Of a DNA stretch of 64,000 nt, positions 47,281 to 59,042 are shown in pieces (the first letter of the stretch is position 1; each line of letters opens with the position of its first letter). The DNA is taken from contig NZ_CP160797.1 in NCBI RefSeq assembly GCF_040784915.1, positions 3,524,137 to 3,588,136 of the forward strand, read 5' to 3'. A program made the translations under genes and the position numbers. The notes under the pieces were generated by a model. It did not search any database. It was given only the letters and a program-made list of their open reading frames with translations, and was not told the DNA's origin. The DNA comes from Bacillus vallismortis. Lineage in GTDB: Bacteria > Bacillota > Bacilli > Bacillales > Bacillaceae.

Positions 47281-48630
47281 TTACCCCTTTCTTTGTTGCT
47301 GATTAAGGCCGCATGCCCCATGATTACATTGCCCATGAGGAATTATTTTTCTTTTTGAGGCAATCAAATCATATATCCTATCGCTAACATGAAACAACTT
47401 AGCTAAGAGCAATATCATATACAATACCCATAGCGGAATAACCCGCTTGCTTATTTCGATAAAAGTATCTGCACCAGAGACGATGCTTTTTTCCAACGTC
47501 TTTCCATGCATCCGCTTTTCTAATTCCTCTATATCCACCTCATCAATAATAGACGATGTCCCATCACGAAATGACTCGAAAACAATTAAATTGAGCCAGT
47601 CCGCCCTCTCGATACGTTTTTTCGTTTTGGTACATAACGGGCACCATGCATCATAGTATACAGTCATTTTCCAGTGGGCTTGAAATTTTCGCATTAATTT
47701 TTTCCTTACCAGCCAATTAAGATTATGTTTTAATTGCTGATAAGTAGAGAATATGCGATTGTACTCCTTATCGGTAAAAATCACCAACTCAATCGCGATC
47801 ATGACAATAGAAAAGGAATATAATCCCATTCCAAATGCAATACCCAAATGCAGTAAACAAACCATTAAGACAGCAAGCCATCTTGTTTTTTTGTTTATAA
47901 TTAGAAAAGGAAAAGCAATTTTTAATAACACACTAGAATAACAAATCACAACACTTAAATAGATGTGTTGAGTGACTAACGACTCAAGAAAAGGCATCGC
48001 AACCGTTTTAACTTGTGATATATAGTATAAGGCTGTTCCATTATTCCAAGTTTCACCCATAATCTGATAAATAGCAGACGTAACATATACAATACAAACT
48101 TGCATAACACAAAACAAAACAACAAAGTACTGAATAATATTAGCGATAGTTTTCTTACAGTCAGATACATAAGTCTCTTTTTTTCGCAACACTGCATCTA
48201 TAGAAAAATATTTTGTAGTATTTGCAAACAAGAGATAAAAAAGTGTAATTATCATTAAATTGTCGCCACCGTCTCCAATATATGAGAAACGAACATATAA
48301 TGAATAGAACAAAACATAATTCAAGATTCCCATAAGCCGGCCTTTAAAACCAAGAGTAAATAGAATGGCTGACATAATGCCAACGTGATATACTGCATCA
48401 AAGTAATTTAAGGATGAAGTTACATTATACAATGAATATGTAGTTGGTTTCATAACATTATGAAATGTATTAATACCATAATCGGAAAACAAGAAATGCC
48501 TTTGATTGTAATGGATTAAATAAAAATATAAAATGAGTAAACCAAATACGATGCGAAGCAAGCTTACCCCAATATAAAAACGTTCTTTTGAAAAATAGTC
48601 GATAACTCTGTTAGTGATACTGTTATTCAT
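47281..48630 (-). CDS. SdpB/YitO-like HTTM membrane protein fused to a DUF393 thiol domain
   Basis: 449 residues, SD GGAGG 9 bases before the ATG. Residues about 20-285 form seven to eight membrane helices with the HTTM-type motif YIGDGGDN (near 117), the domain of SdpB and vitamin-K-dependent carboxylases. Residues about 320-440 are a DUF393 (DCC thioredoxin-like) domain with YYDAWCPLC (Cys330 and Cys333) and a C-terminal CNHGAC pair. SdpB is needed to mature the SdpC toxin. The fusion suggests a redox-linked membrane step. Confidence 0.82.
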   Translation of the reverse strand: MNNSITNRVIDYFSKERFYIGVSLLRIVFGLLILYFYLIHYNQRHFLFSDYGINTFHNVMKPTTYSLYNVTSSLNYFDAVYHVGIMSAILFTLGFKGRLMGILNYVLFYSLYVRFSYIGDGGDNLMIITLFYLLFANTTKYFSIDAVLRKKETYVSDCKKTIANIIQYFVVLFCVMQVCIVYVTSAIYQIMGETWNNGTALYYISQVKTVAMPFLESLVTQHIYLSVVICYSSVLLKIAFPFLIINKKTRWLAVLMVCLLHLGIAFGMGLYSFSIVMIAIELVIFTDKEYNRIFSTYQQLKHNLNWLVRKKLMRKFQAHWKMTVYYDAWCPLCTKTKKRIERADWLNLIVFESFRDGTSSIIDEVDIEELEKRMHGKTLEKSIVSGADTFIEISKRVIPLWVLYMILLLAKLFHVSDRIYDLIASKRKIIPHGQCNHGACGLNQQQRKG

Positions 48631-48651
48631 AATATTGTTCCTCCACTCTCA

Positions 48652-49323
48652 TTAAAAAAATGGAACCACTTTATTATTGAACGTTTTCCATTCAAATGTA
48701 GTGCTTTGTTCAAATTTTTCTTCTTTATCATCATTGTTATCTCGTAGAGAAAACGGAATCGGTTTCACTGTATCTATTCTTACTCTTATTCTTTTTATTG
48801 TTTTAGGATTGTATATAGATTTAGCATACGAACTTGCATAACGATATACATTTTCCTCGCCAATTTTTTGACTCTTCTCTATTTCCTTTGTTATAGCTTT
48901 TACCTGTTTATCATTTTCATTTGCTTTTTTAACGTATTGAAAAATGACATCATCTTGATTATTCCCAAAAATATCAGAAGAAAGCCCATCTATAATTCTA
49001 ACAATTCGATTGTAAGGGGTTACGATTTTAGTGTGATTTTGGTCTTTTAAGGGGGTTGAAATGTCAATCCACTCGTTCTTTCCCCTCTCTTTTCCAGTAT
49101 CAACCTCCATATATATATTTGTATTAGTTGTAATAGGGTCTGGCGCAAATAGGTGCCAATTCTGTTGGAATAAAGTATTTGTGTAACGATCAGAAACAGG
49201 TTTGACCGCAAGAGCTAACGGATTAGGGGGTAATACAGTAGATAAAATTAAAAAGAAATGTGCAATGAAAGTAAATAATAAAATAAACAACAAACCGATA
49301 ATTAAAGTTTTATTTTTTCTCAT
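48652..49323 (-). CDS. SdpA-like/DUF5819-type membrane-anchored protein
   Basis: 223 residues from the ATG at 49323, 6 bases after GAGGGG. One N-terminal membrane helix (residues 7-30), then an extracytoplasmic domain beginning with QQNWHLFAPDP (residues 53-63), the hallmark of DUF5819/YitP-like proteins encoded next to HTTM proteins. SdpA and SdpB are both required for production of the SDP peptide in B. subtilis, and this gene stands directly before the SdpB-like gene. Homology is inferred from motif, topology and gene order. Confidence 0.72.
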   Translation of the reverse strand: MRKNKTLIIGLLFILLFTFIAHFFLILSTVLPPNPLALAVKPVSDRYTNTLFQQNWHLFAPDPITTNTNIYMEVDTGKERGKNEWIDISTPLKDQNHTKIVTPYNRIVRIIDGLSSDIFGNNQDDVIFQYVKKANENDKQVKAITKEIEKSQKIGEENVYRYASSYAKSIYNPKTIKRIRVRIDTVKPIPFSLRDNNDDKEEKFEQSTTFEWKTFNNKVVPFF

Positions 49324-49340
49324 CAAAATCCCCTCTATTA

Positions 49341-49370
49341 AAAAAAGGGAGACTATAATAATCCCCCTTT
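49341..49370 (-). terminator. Attenuator after the peptide gene
   Basis: On the minus strand GGGGGA TTATTATAG TCTCCC (one G-U pair) followed by TTTTTTT. It lies between the peptide precursor gene and the SdpA-like gene. Partial termination here would give more peptide mRNA than machinery mRNA, as is common in bacteriocin operons. Confidence 0.75.
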
Positions 49371-49378
49371 CTTATAGA

Positions 49379-49696
49379 TTATTTTTTGTCAAAGATAACA
49401 TCCATATCTTGTACCTCTTCGTTTGAAGGTTTAGCTATACCTAACCCTCCATTATCTAAAAACATATTCAAAGCTTTTCCTCCATAATGCTTTGCTGCTT
49501 CAGTCCCATAAACCCAGGCTTTTTGAGCTAAGTTCCCAATACCTCCTGCTGCATTAGCATCTTTGCCCTCCTGAGAGACATTTTCCAGTTCAACTTTTTT
49601 TGTTTCTAATGTTGCTGCTGAAGCCGATGAATACATTACAGATCCCAGAATTCCAGTTCCAATAGTAACAGCTATAACAAATCTTTTAAGCTTCAC
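49379..49696 (-). CDS. Secreted peptide precursor, candidate SDP-like toxin
   Basis: 105 residues from a GTG 5-6 bases after AAAGGAGGAG; a longer in-frame ATG lies on the -35 box and is rejected. Residues 1-27 are a Sec signal peptide ending SSASA. The remainder has an acidic linker (about 28-50), a Gly/Ala-rich amphipathic segment (AAGGIGNLAQKAWVYG, then TEAAKHYGGKALNMFL) and an acidic tail. There is no cysteine after the signal peptide. Size and neighbours suggest an SdpC/YitM-type pro-toxin from which the central peptide is released, but sequence similarity alone does not prove it. Confidence 0.75.
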   Translation of the reverse strand: MKLKRFVIAVTIGTGILGSVMYSSASAATLETKKVELENVSQEGKDANAAGGIGNLAQKAWVYGTEAAKHYGGKALNMFLDNGGLGIAKPSNEEVQDMDVIFDKK

Positions 49697-49728
49697 AAAA
49701 CTCCTCCTTTTATTTGTAATCGAACCCA

Positions 49729-49756
49729 ATATTAGGGAAAAAATTCGATATGTCAA
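49729..49756 (-). promoter_or_regulatory. Sigma-A promoter of the toxin-like operon
   Basis: TTGACA (49751-49756), a 16-base spacer, TAATAT (49729-49734) on the minus strand, 33 bases before the GTG start. An almost consensus promoter. The stretch 49757-50076 upstream is AT-rich and holds no gene; it separates this promoter from the divergent small membrane gene. Confidence 0.8.
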
Positions 49757-50076
49757 ATCTTTGTAATTGATATCAAAATACCATTCTATAGGAAATGATG
49801 ATCCTATTTTTTTATAATAATTATATTTTTATTGTTTAATACTAAACTAAAGTAAAGTTTATTTGAATATATTTTATTCTCTGAAAATAGTTTTGAATTT
49901 AAACTGGGTATTAAGAACTTTTTTTATTCAGACATCAATTCCATAGGGATGGTAGTCGTTAAAATAGTACTAACAAATCATTACCTTTAGGATTTTCCAT
50001 TTAATCTGCGGTATGATATATTTTACATCGAATCGCGATACTAAGGTGAAGTATTAAGTTATAAAGGAGTCATTTA

Positions 50077-50277
50077 ATGAGGAAATCAAGTAATATCTGG
50101 GCAGTTGTAGTGATTATCGGGACAATCATTACTTTATTTTCATTCGTCTTCCTGCGTGATACTGATTTTTATGCCGTCCGGTGGGTAGGAGTCGTTATTA
50201 TGGTTATAGGATTTGTTTGTGGTCCGACCTACATAGCACCAAAAAATAAAAATAATCGTAAAAAAGATACCCGGTAG
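50077..50277 (+). CDS. Small two-helix membrane protein of the island
   Basis: 66 residues with a good SD (AAAGGAG) and ATG. Two membrane helices (about residues 8-26 and 34-52) and a strongly basic tail (KNKNNRKKDTR). A strong terminator follows, so this is a genuine separate transcription unit, divergent from the toxin-like operon. Function unknown; as the only other clear gene of the island, it is one candidate for immunity to the peptide. I do not recognise a family. Confidence 0.7.
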   Translation: MRKSSNIWAVVVIIGTIITLFSFVFLRDTDFYAVRWVGVVIMVIGFVCGPTYIAPKNKNNRKKDTR

Positions 50278-50325
50278 ATAGGTCTTACCCCTGTCAAGTC
50301 GATAGCTATAAAAAGCCTAAACAGT

Positions 50326-50370
50326 CAGTGTGTTACGGTATTCAACCGGAGCACACTGGTTTAATTTTTT
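50326..50370 (+). terminator. Terminator of the small membrane gene
   Basis: CAGTGTGTTACGGT ATTCA ACCGGAGCACACTG: a 14-bp stem with one mismatch and one wobble, followed by GTTTAATTTTTT. Confidence 0.8.
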
Positions 50371-51378
50371 CTGGTTTCGTTCGTGGTTAGAAATGTATGT
50401 AATCTTCTATGCTATTGTGGAGCTCTTTCTCGGTTTGCCACGAAGAAAAATATGCGTTCTCTGTTTTTGACATTGAGAAAAACAATTCGATACAGGCAAT
50501 ATCCAGGCAGTTCCTCTTTCAAGCGTGACTGCCTTAGAGCCAACAGTTTTGAGGCGCTTTTGATTTTGTTAGGTATTGAAAGCCTTGAGCTGAGTGAAGA
50601 ATAGCCCTTGGACATCCTGGAAGCTGTAAACTTCCCACTGTCTTCATGACCAGTTCAAGATTATTATTTCGGTTAGGAAGTTTCCATATATTGTTGTAAA
50701 GATCTTGTACGACAGAAAGATAATAGAAACGCTGTCCGCAAGCAATATAGGATAATATCGGTTACATAGCTGGTTAGGATAATTGGTTTGAAATTCTAGG
50801 TTAAGTCCGGTTTGGAAAATAACCGATGCCTTTCTTCCAAAATAATCCTTATATTTTCGAATATTCGAGTTAATATTCATCTTTTCATCAATCTATAAAC
50901 ACGCGCTTATGGTTGATGAAAAAGCCTTCCTTCTTAGTTGCCTTGCCATTCGAATTCTTTGCGTCTTGCGCCATTTATAGTACCCCACCCCATCTTGATA
51001 CTTTGGCCTATACCCACCAGCCATGTCATTGGAGAAGGTTCTTCATTTCGTGAATAGCTACAAAACGTGCCCATGCAGATTTAGATGACGATTTTCAGGA
51101 CTCGACTATGTTTCTTTAAATACTCTCATTCTTCCTCAACGCTTTCAACGTTGTCTTCCAGCGTCCAGTAAAAGGATTGTCTGACTTTGTATCTTTTCCC
51201 CTTTGATCCAAAAGGCTTGCCGTCCCAATATGTACTCACCCAATTTTTAGCTGAGTTACACTCCGAAGCCCTCATGAAATAAGTGTTATAGATTTTGTTT
51301 CCTTTCTCATATGGCGGCTTTCCTTTTAAATTTTTTCATATCGTGCTGAAACGTTGTCCTTTCTCTCCCTAAAAAAAA
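50371..51378. other. Degenerate stretch without a supported gene
   Basis: Short overlapping frames on both strands lack an SD, start or recognisable motif. The sequence looks decayed. The only coding-like piece is the minus-strand 51126-51275 frame listed separately. It may be the remains of integrase or cargo genes. Confidence 0.5.
51126..51275 (-). pseudogene. Short coding-like remnant
   Basis: 49 codons from an internal ATG to TGA; the open frame extends about 20 codons further upstream to a stop without a start. The peptide (for example NWVSTYWDGKPFGSKGKRYK, ending VESVEEE) has real-protein composition, but there is no SD. It looks like the C-terminus of a lost gene. Family not recognised. 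Confidence 0.35.
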
Positions 51379-51432
51379 CCCCTCCAAGTGAAACAGGCAC
51401 TTCCGAAAAGCCGGCTGTTTCACTTGGAGGGG
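51371..51432 (-). terminator. Very strong terminator hairpin, possible small-RNA 3' end
   Basis: CCCCTCCAAGTGAAACAG (51379-51396) pairs perfectly with CTGTTTCACTTGGAGGGG (51415-51432), followed by eight T on the minus strand. No gene is visible upstream of it on that strand; an extended -10-like TGCTAAAAT occurs at 51457-51465. The stretch 51433-51657 contains nothing else I can support. Confidence 0.7.
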
Positions 51433-51657
51433 ATAACTATCAGGTTGTCGGGTTTTATTTTAGCACATTAAACTTAATCTTATTGTATTGATCTCTTCCC
51501 CCTCATTGGTAAGGAAAAAATGATTTCGAAAATTATATAAGTACTCTAAGACTTTAGGGTTGCAGGCACTCTATAACATTTAATGTTATTTTTGATGTAT
51601 CAGAAAGCTTCTCTAATATGTAAAGGGAGCTGAATCCTTAGTTTTTCATTATCTCTC

Positions 51658-51764
51658 ACAAAAAAGACAAGAGCGGCAAAGTGCCAAACCCTTGTCTTTC
51701 CTGTTGTTCTATTGGACGCGCTCGGAGGGATTCGAACCCCCGACAGACGTGGTACCGGAAACCA
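51658..51764. repeat. Right 107-bp direct repeat (within tRNA-Arg and its terminator)
   Basis: By eye identical to 46065-46171. It covers the 3' 48 bases of the intact tRNA-Arg and its terminator. The rest of the tRNA (51765-51792) is outside the repeat, on the clpP side. Confidence 0.9.
51660..51699 (-). terminator. tRNA-Arg terminator
   Basis: GACAAG ... GGCACTTTGCC ... CTTGTC followed by TTTTTT on the minus strand, just past the tRNA 3' end. Confidence 0.85.
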
Positions 51765-51792
51765 CCGCTCTATCCAACTGAGCTACGAGCGC
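51717..51792 (-). tRNA. trnQ-Arg: tRNA-Arg (anticodon CCG)
   Basis: 76 bases starting GCGCTCGTAGCTCAG on the minus strand. The acceptor arms GCGCTCG/CGAGCGC pair, the anticodon stem GTGGT/ACCAC encloses TTCCGGT (anticodon CCG), and the T loop is GGTTCGAATCC. CCA is not encoded. It reads the codon CGG. It is the integration target of the adjacent island and remains intact. Confidence 0.95.
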
Positions 51793-51993
51793 ATATTCAC
51801 TGCGTGATGAGAACGTCAGCACAACTCATTATACGATAATTCCCTTCAAATAACAACCCTCTATTTCAAGAGGCCGTTTTTCACATCTAACACATCATCT
51901 TATTTGGCAATCTGACATACGATGGTTTGAACCCATATAAATTTGGGGAAAATGGGAAAAAGAGAAGACTTTGCGTGTCAAGCCAGCTTTTTG

Positions 51994-52010
51994 TTTGACC
52001 TTTATTGACC
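51994..52010. promoter_or_regulatory. CtsR operator of clpP
   Basis: TTTGACCTTTATTGACC; the reverse strand reads GGTCAATAAAGGTCAAA, the tandem heptad repeat recognised by CtsR, the repressor of Clp and class III heat-shock genes. It overlaps the -35 box and the spacer of the promoter. Confidence 0.85.
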
Positions 52011-52023
52011 AAAAATGTATCAT
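51995..52023 (+). promoter_or_regulatory. Sigma-A promoter of clpP
   Basis: TTGACC, a 17-base spacer, TATCAT, 40 bases upstream of the clpP start. About 50 bases further upstream GTTTGA, 14 bases, GGGGAA resembles a sigma-B promoter, in line with the general-stress induction of clpP. Confidence 0.75.
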
Positions 52024-52062
52024 GTAACTACATACTTACCTAAAAGGTGAAGGAGGAGCATT

Positions 52063-52659
52063 ATGAATTTAATACCTACAGTCATTGAACAAACGAACCG
52101 CGGGGAAAGAGCGTATGACATTTATTCTCGTCTATTAAAGGATCGTATCATCATGCTTGGATCTGCGATTGATGACAACGTTGCGAACTCCATCGTGTCA
52201 CAGCTTTTATTCTTAGAAGCGGAAGACCCTGAAAAAGATATTTCTATTTACATCAACAGCCCGGGCGGCTCTATTACAGCCGGTATGGCGATCTATGATA
52301 CCATGCAGTTTATTAAGCCGAAAGTATCTACCATTTGTATCGGTATGGCTGCATCAATGGGCGCGTTCCTGCTTGCTGCCGGCGAAAAAGGCAAACGCTA
52401 TGCGCTTCCAAACAGTGAAGTCATGATTCACCAGCCGCTTGGCGGTGCGCAAGGTCAGGCGACAGAAATTGAAATTGCCGCGAAACGCATTCTCTTGCTT
52501 CGTGACAAATTAAACAAAGTTCTTGCTGAACGTACTGGCCAGCCGCTTGAAGTAATCGAACGCGACACAGACCGCGATAACTTCAAGTCTGCTGAAGAAG
52601 CGCTTGAATACGGCCTGATTGATAAAATTCTGACTCGCAACACAGAAGAGCAAAAGTAA
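52063..52659 (+). CDS. clpP: ATP-dependent Clp protease proteolytic subunit ClpP
   Basis: 198 residues. Catalytic triad: Ser98 in ASMGAF, His123 in MIHQPLGG, and an Asp near residue 172 (TDRDNF). The protein forms the tetradecameric peptidase chamber that works with ClpX, ClpC and ClpE. The SD AAGGAGGAG is strong. Single-gene unit controlled by CtsR and heat/stress. Confidence 0.97.
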   Translation: MNLIPTVIEQTNRGERAYDIYSRLLKDRIIMLGSAIDDNVANSIVSQLLFLEAEDPEKDISIYINSPGGSITAGMAIYDTMQFIKPKVSTICIGMAASMGAFLLAAGEKGKRYALPNSEVMIHQPLGGAQGQATEIEIAAKRILLLRDKLNKVLAERTGQPLEVIERDTDRDNFKSAEEALEYGLIDKILTRNTEEQK

Positions 52660-52667
52660 TACTGTAA

Positions 52668-52699
52668 CCTGCAAGAGCTATGTCTCTTGCAGGTTTTTT
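52668..52699 (+). terminator. clpP terminator
   Basis: CCTGCAAGAG CTATGT CTCTTGCAGG followed by TTTTTT, between convergent clpP and pgcM. Confidence 0.92.
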
Positions 52700-52710
52700 C
52701 ATTTATGAAT

Positions 52711-57316
<4,606 letters not shown>

Positions 57317-57339
<23 letters not shown>

Positions 57340-58201
57340 AATTTCCTCCCGAATGTAAGTTTCCATGATCACGGCGGGTTTTCGTCAAATATCTAAACGC
57401 AAAAGAGATCATCAAAGTAACGCCGCACGAATGGATCATCAATACAGTGATCAAGTTAAAATGAACCATACCGATAACAGCTGCCGCAAATGCCGGCAGT
57501 GCGGATGCGCAAACCGCCGCAGATGCCGCTTCCTTGAATGACGCAATAGAGATCATGTTTGATATTTTTGTGATCCAGAGGCCCCCCGCAAGAACAGCCG
57601 TTACAAATAGCTGAATCACAAAAATCACCGCGTATGCCAGCATCATGATCATCGGCTTATACTGTGCCAGCCACAATGTATCGATCAAAGCCTCTATATC
57701 ATGGACGTTCGGTTTCTTAAACTCAGCGTCCATTTTCGCATAGCCAACAGAAAACCCCGTTCCGTTTTGATCGGTGATCACCAGTTGATCGGATTGAAAG
57801 ACGATGGCGTTATCATATCCGGTTACTTTCAATCGCCCATTTTCACCGCTTGTCTGATATTGATGCTTCATATCAATCGCCAGCAAACTCTCTCCCTCTT
57901 CAATTCGATCAGAGCTCTTCCCCCCCGTCAGTTTTCCGTTTCTGATTTGATAACCTTGTAATTGATCAGCAAATTGATGATTAAGCTTTTGAATCGCTGA
58001 CGGCATGAAAGATGCAACACTGAAGCGATCCATTTTCATAAACGAAACCGTAATCGGCGCCATCAAGCAGGCCGTTAAAAACATAAAGAGAAAACAGAGC
58101 TGCAGCCAGCTGAATGTATTCCCGTAACGGCATACACCTGATGGAGACGCAGCCGCTTTTAGACAGCGGATCATAAAACTTTCTTTTTGTAGATTCTTCA
58201 T
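57317..58201 (-). CDS. yvdJ: YvdJ, DUF1189 membrane protein
   Basis: 294 residues, SD AAAGGGG 7 bases before the ATG. A membrane helix near residue 35-55, an extracytoplasmic domain of about 120 residues, then four helices (about 175-285): the DUF1189 arrangement often found next to MalFG-type permeases. It may assist permease assembly or function; this is not established. Its end overlaps mdxK by 23 bases. Confidence 0.85.
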
Positions 58202-58205
58202 CGAA

Positions 58206-59042
58206 TTACCCCTTTGTTCCGCCGGCTGTCAGCCCGGACACAAAGTTCTTTTGGAGAAAAAAGAATAAGACGCATATCGGCAATGCGGCCAGTATAGCTC
58301 CGGCTGCAAACAGGGCGACTTTTTGCTGCTGCGGATTTGAAATAAAGGACTGCAATCCTACAGCGATGGTCAGCCTTTCCGGTGAGCGGAGCAAAAACTT
58401 CGCCAGCAAATAGTCGCCGAACGGCGCCATGAACGCCCAAAGCGCTTGTACTGCAAGCATCGGCTTAACAAGCGGGAGAACAATTGATGCGAAAATCCTC
58501 AGATGTCCCGCTCCATCAATTCGCGCCGCTTCATCAATTTCTCTCGGCACAGTATCAAAATAACCTTTCATCAGCCACGTGTTCATCGGAATTCCGCCGC
58601 CGATATAGATCGCTGTCAAAAACCAGTACTGATCGAGTGCGCCTATCAGCATCGCTAGGACATAAAAAGCAGTAAGCGCTGCCATCGTCGGCACCATTTG
58701 AATGATGAGAAAGAAGACCAGGCTCTTTTTTCGGCCTGCAAACCGATAGCGGCTGTACGTATATCCGGCAAGCGTCACGATCGTAACCTGCAAGACCATG
58801 ACCGATAACGCGATAATAAGTGTATTACTGTACCAATGAAGGTAAAGCGTCTCGTCAAATAGCCGCCTAAAATGATCTAAAGTCCACGAACCCGAAAAAT
58901 CAAGCTGAAAAGCCGCCGCATTTCCCACACGGAAAGCGGATGATGCCGTAATCAGCAATGGATATATAATGACTATACTTAACAGCGTCAAAAATAAATA
59001 AGTACAGATTCTATTCAGCATTCTGGCCGTTCCCGCGTTCAC
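58206..59042 (-). CDS. mdxG: Maltodextrin ABC permease MdxG (MalG-like)
   Basis: 278 residues from a GTG one base after the mdxF stop, with the SD GAGGAGG inside mdxF. Six membrane segments, EAA loop ([10 protein letters not shown] near 190), and the MalG-type C-terminus [11 protein letters not shown] shared with GanQ. Forms the maltodextrin importer with MdxF and the binding protein MdxE; powered by MsmX, encoded elsewhere. Confidence 0.94.
   Translation of the reverse strand: MNAGTARMLNRICTYLFLTLLSIVIIYPLLITASSAFRVGNAAAFQLDFSGSWTLDHFRRLFDETLYLHWYSNTLIIALSVMVLQVTIVTLAGYTYSRYRFAGRKKSLVFFLIIQMVPTMAALTAFYVLAMLIGALDQYWFLTAIYIGGGIPMNTWLMKGYFDTVPREIDEAARIDGAGHLRIFASIVLPLVKPMLAVQALWAFMAPFGDYLLAKFLLRSPERLTIAVGLQSFISNPQQQKVALFAAGAILAALPICVLFFFLQKNFVSGLTAGGTKG

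Larger units (their letters stand above)
46172..51657. mobile_element. Genomic island in tRNA-Arg(CCG)
   Basis: The 5.5 kb between the direct repeats is clearly more AT-rich than its surroundings and encodes a four-gene SDP-like peptide operon and one small membrane protein. No integrase, relaxase or transposase frame is visible. The right part (50.4-51.65 kb) looks degenerate and may be where mobility genes were lost. Confidence 0.82.

Noticed and set aside
47277-47336. ATG starts of the serine hydrolase inside the SdpB-like gene
   Set aside because: They lack an SD and overlap the upstream gene by about 56 bases; the TTG after its stop has a well-spaced SD.
49697-49756. Longer ATG start for the peptide precursor
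   Set aside because: It would place the start on the -35 box and the coding region over the promoter; the GTG behind AAAGGAGG is better.
50383-50880. Frames of 67-78 codons on both strands in the right part of the island
   Set aside because: No SD, no recognisable motif, overlapping one another; treated as decayed sequence.
46065-51764. Composite transposon or IS origin of the island
   Set aside because: The repeats are direct tRNA/terminator sequence, with no terminal inverted repeats or transposase.
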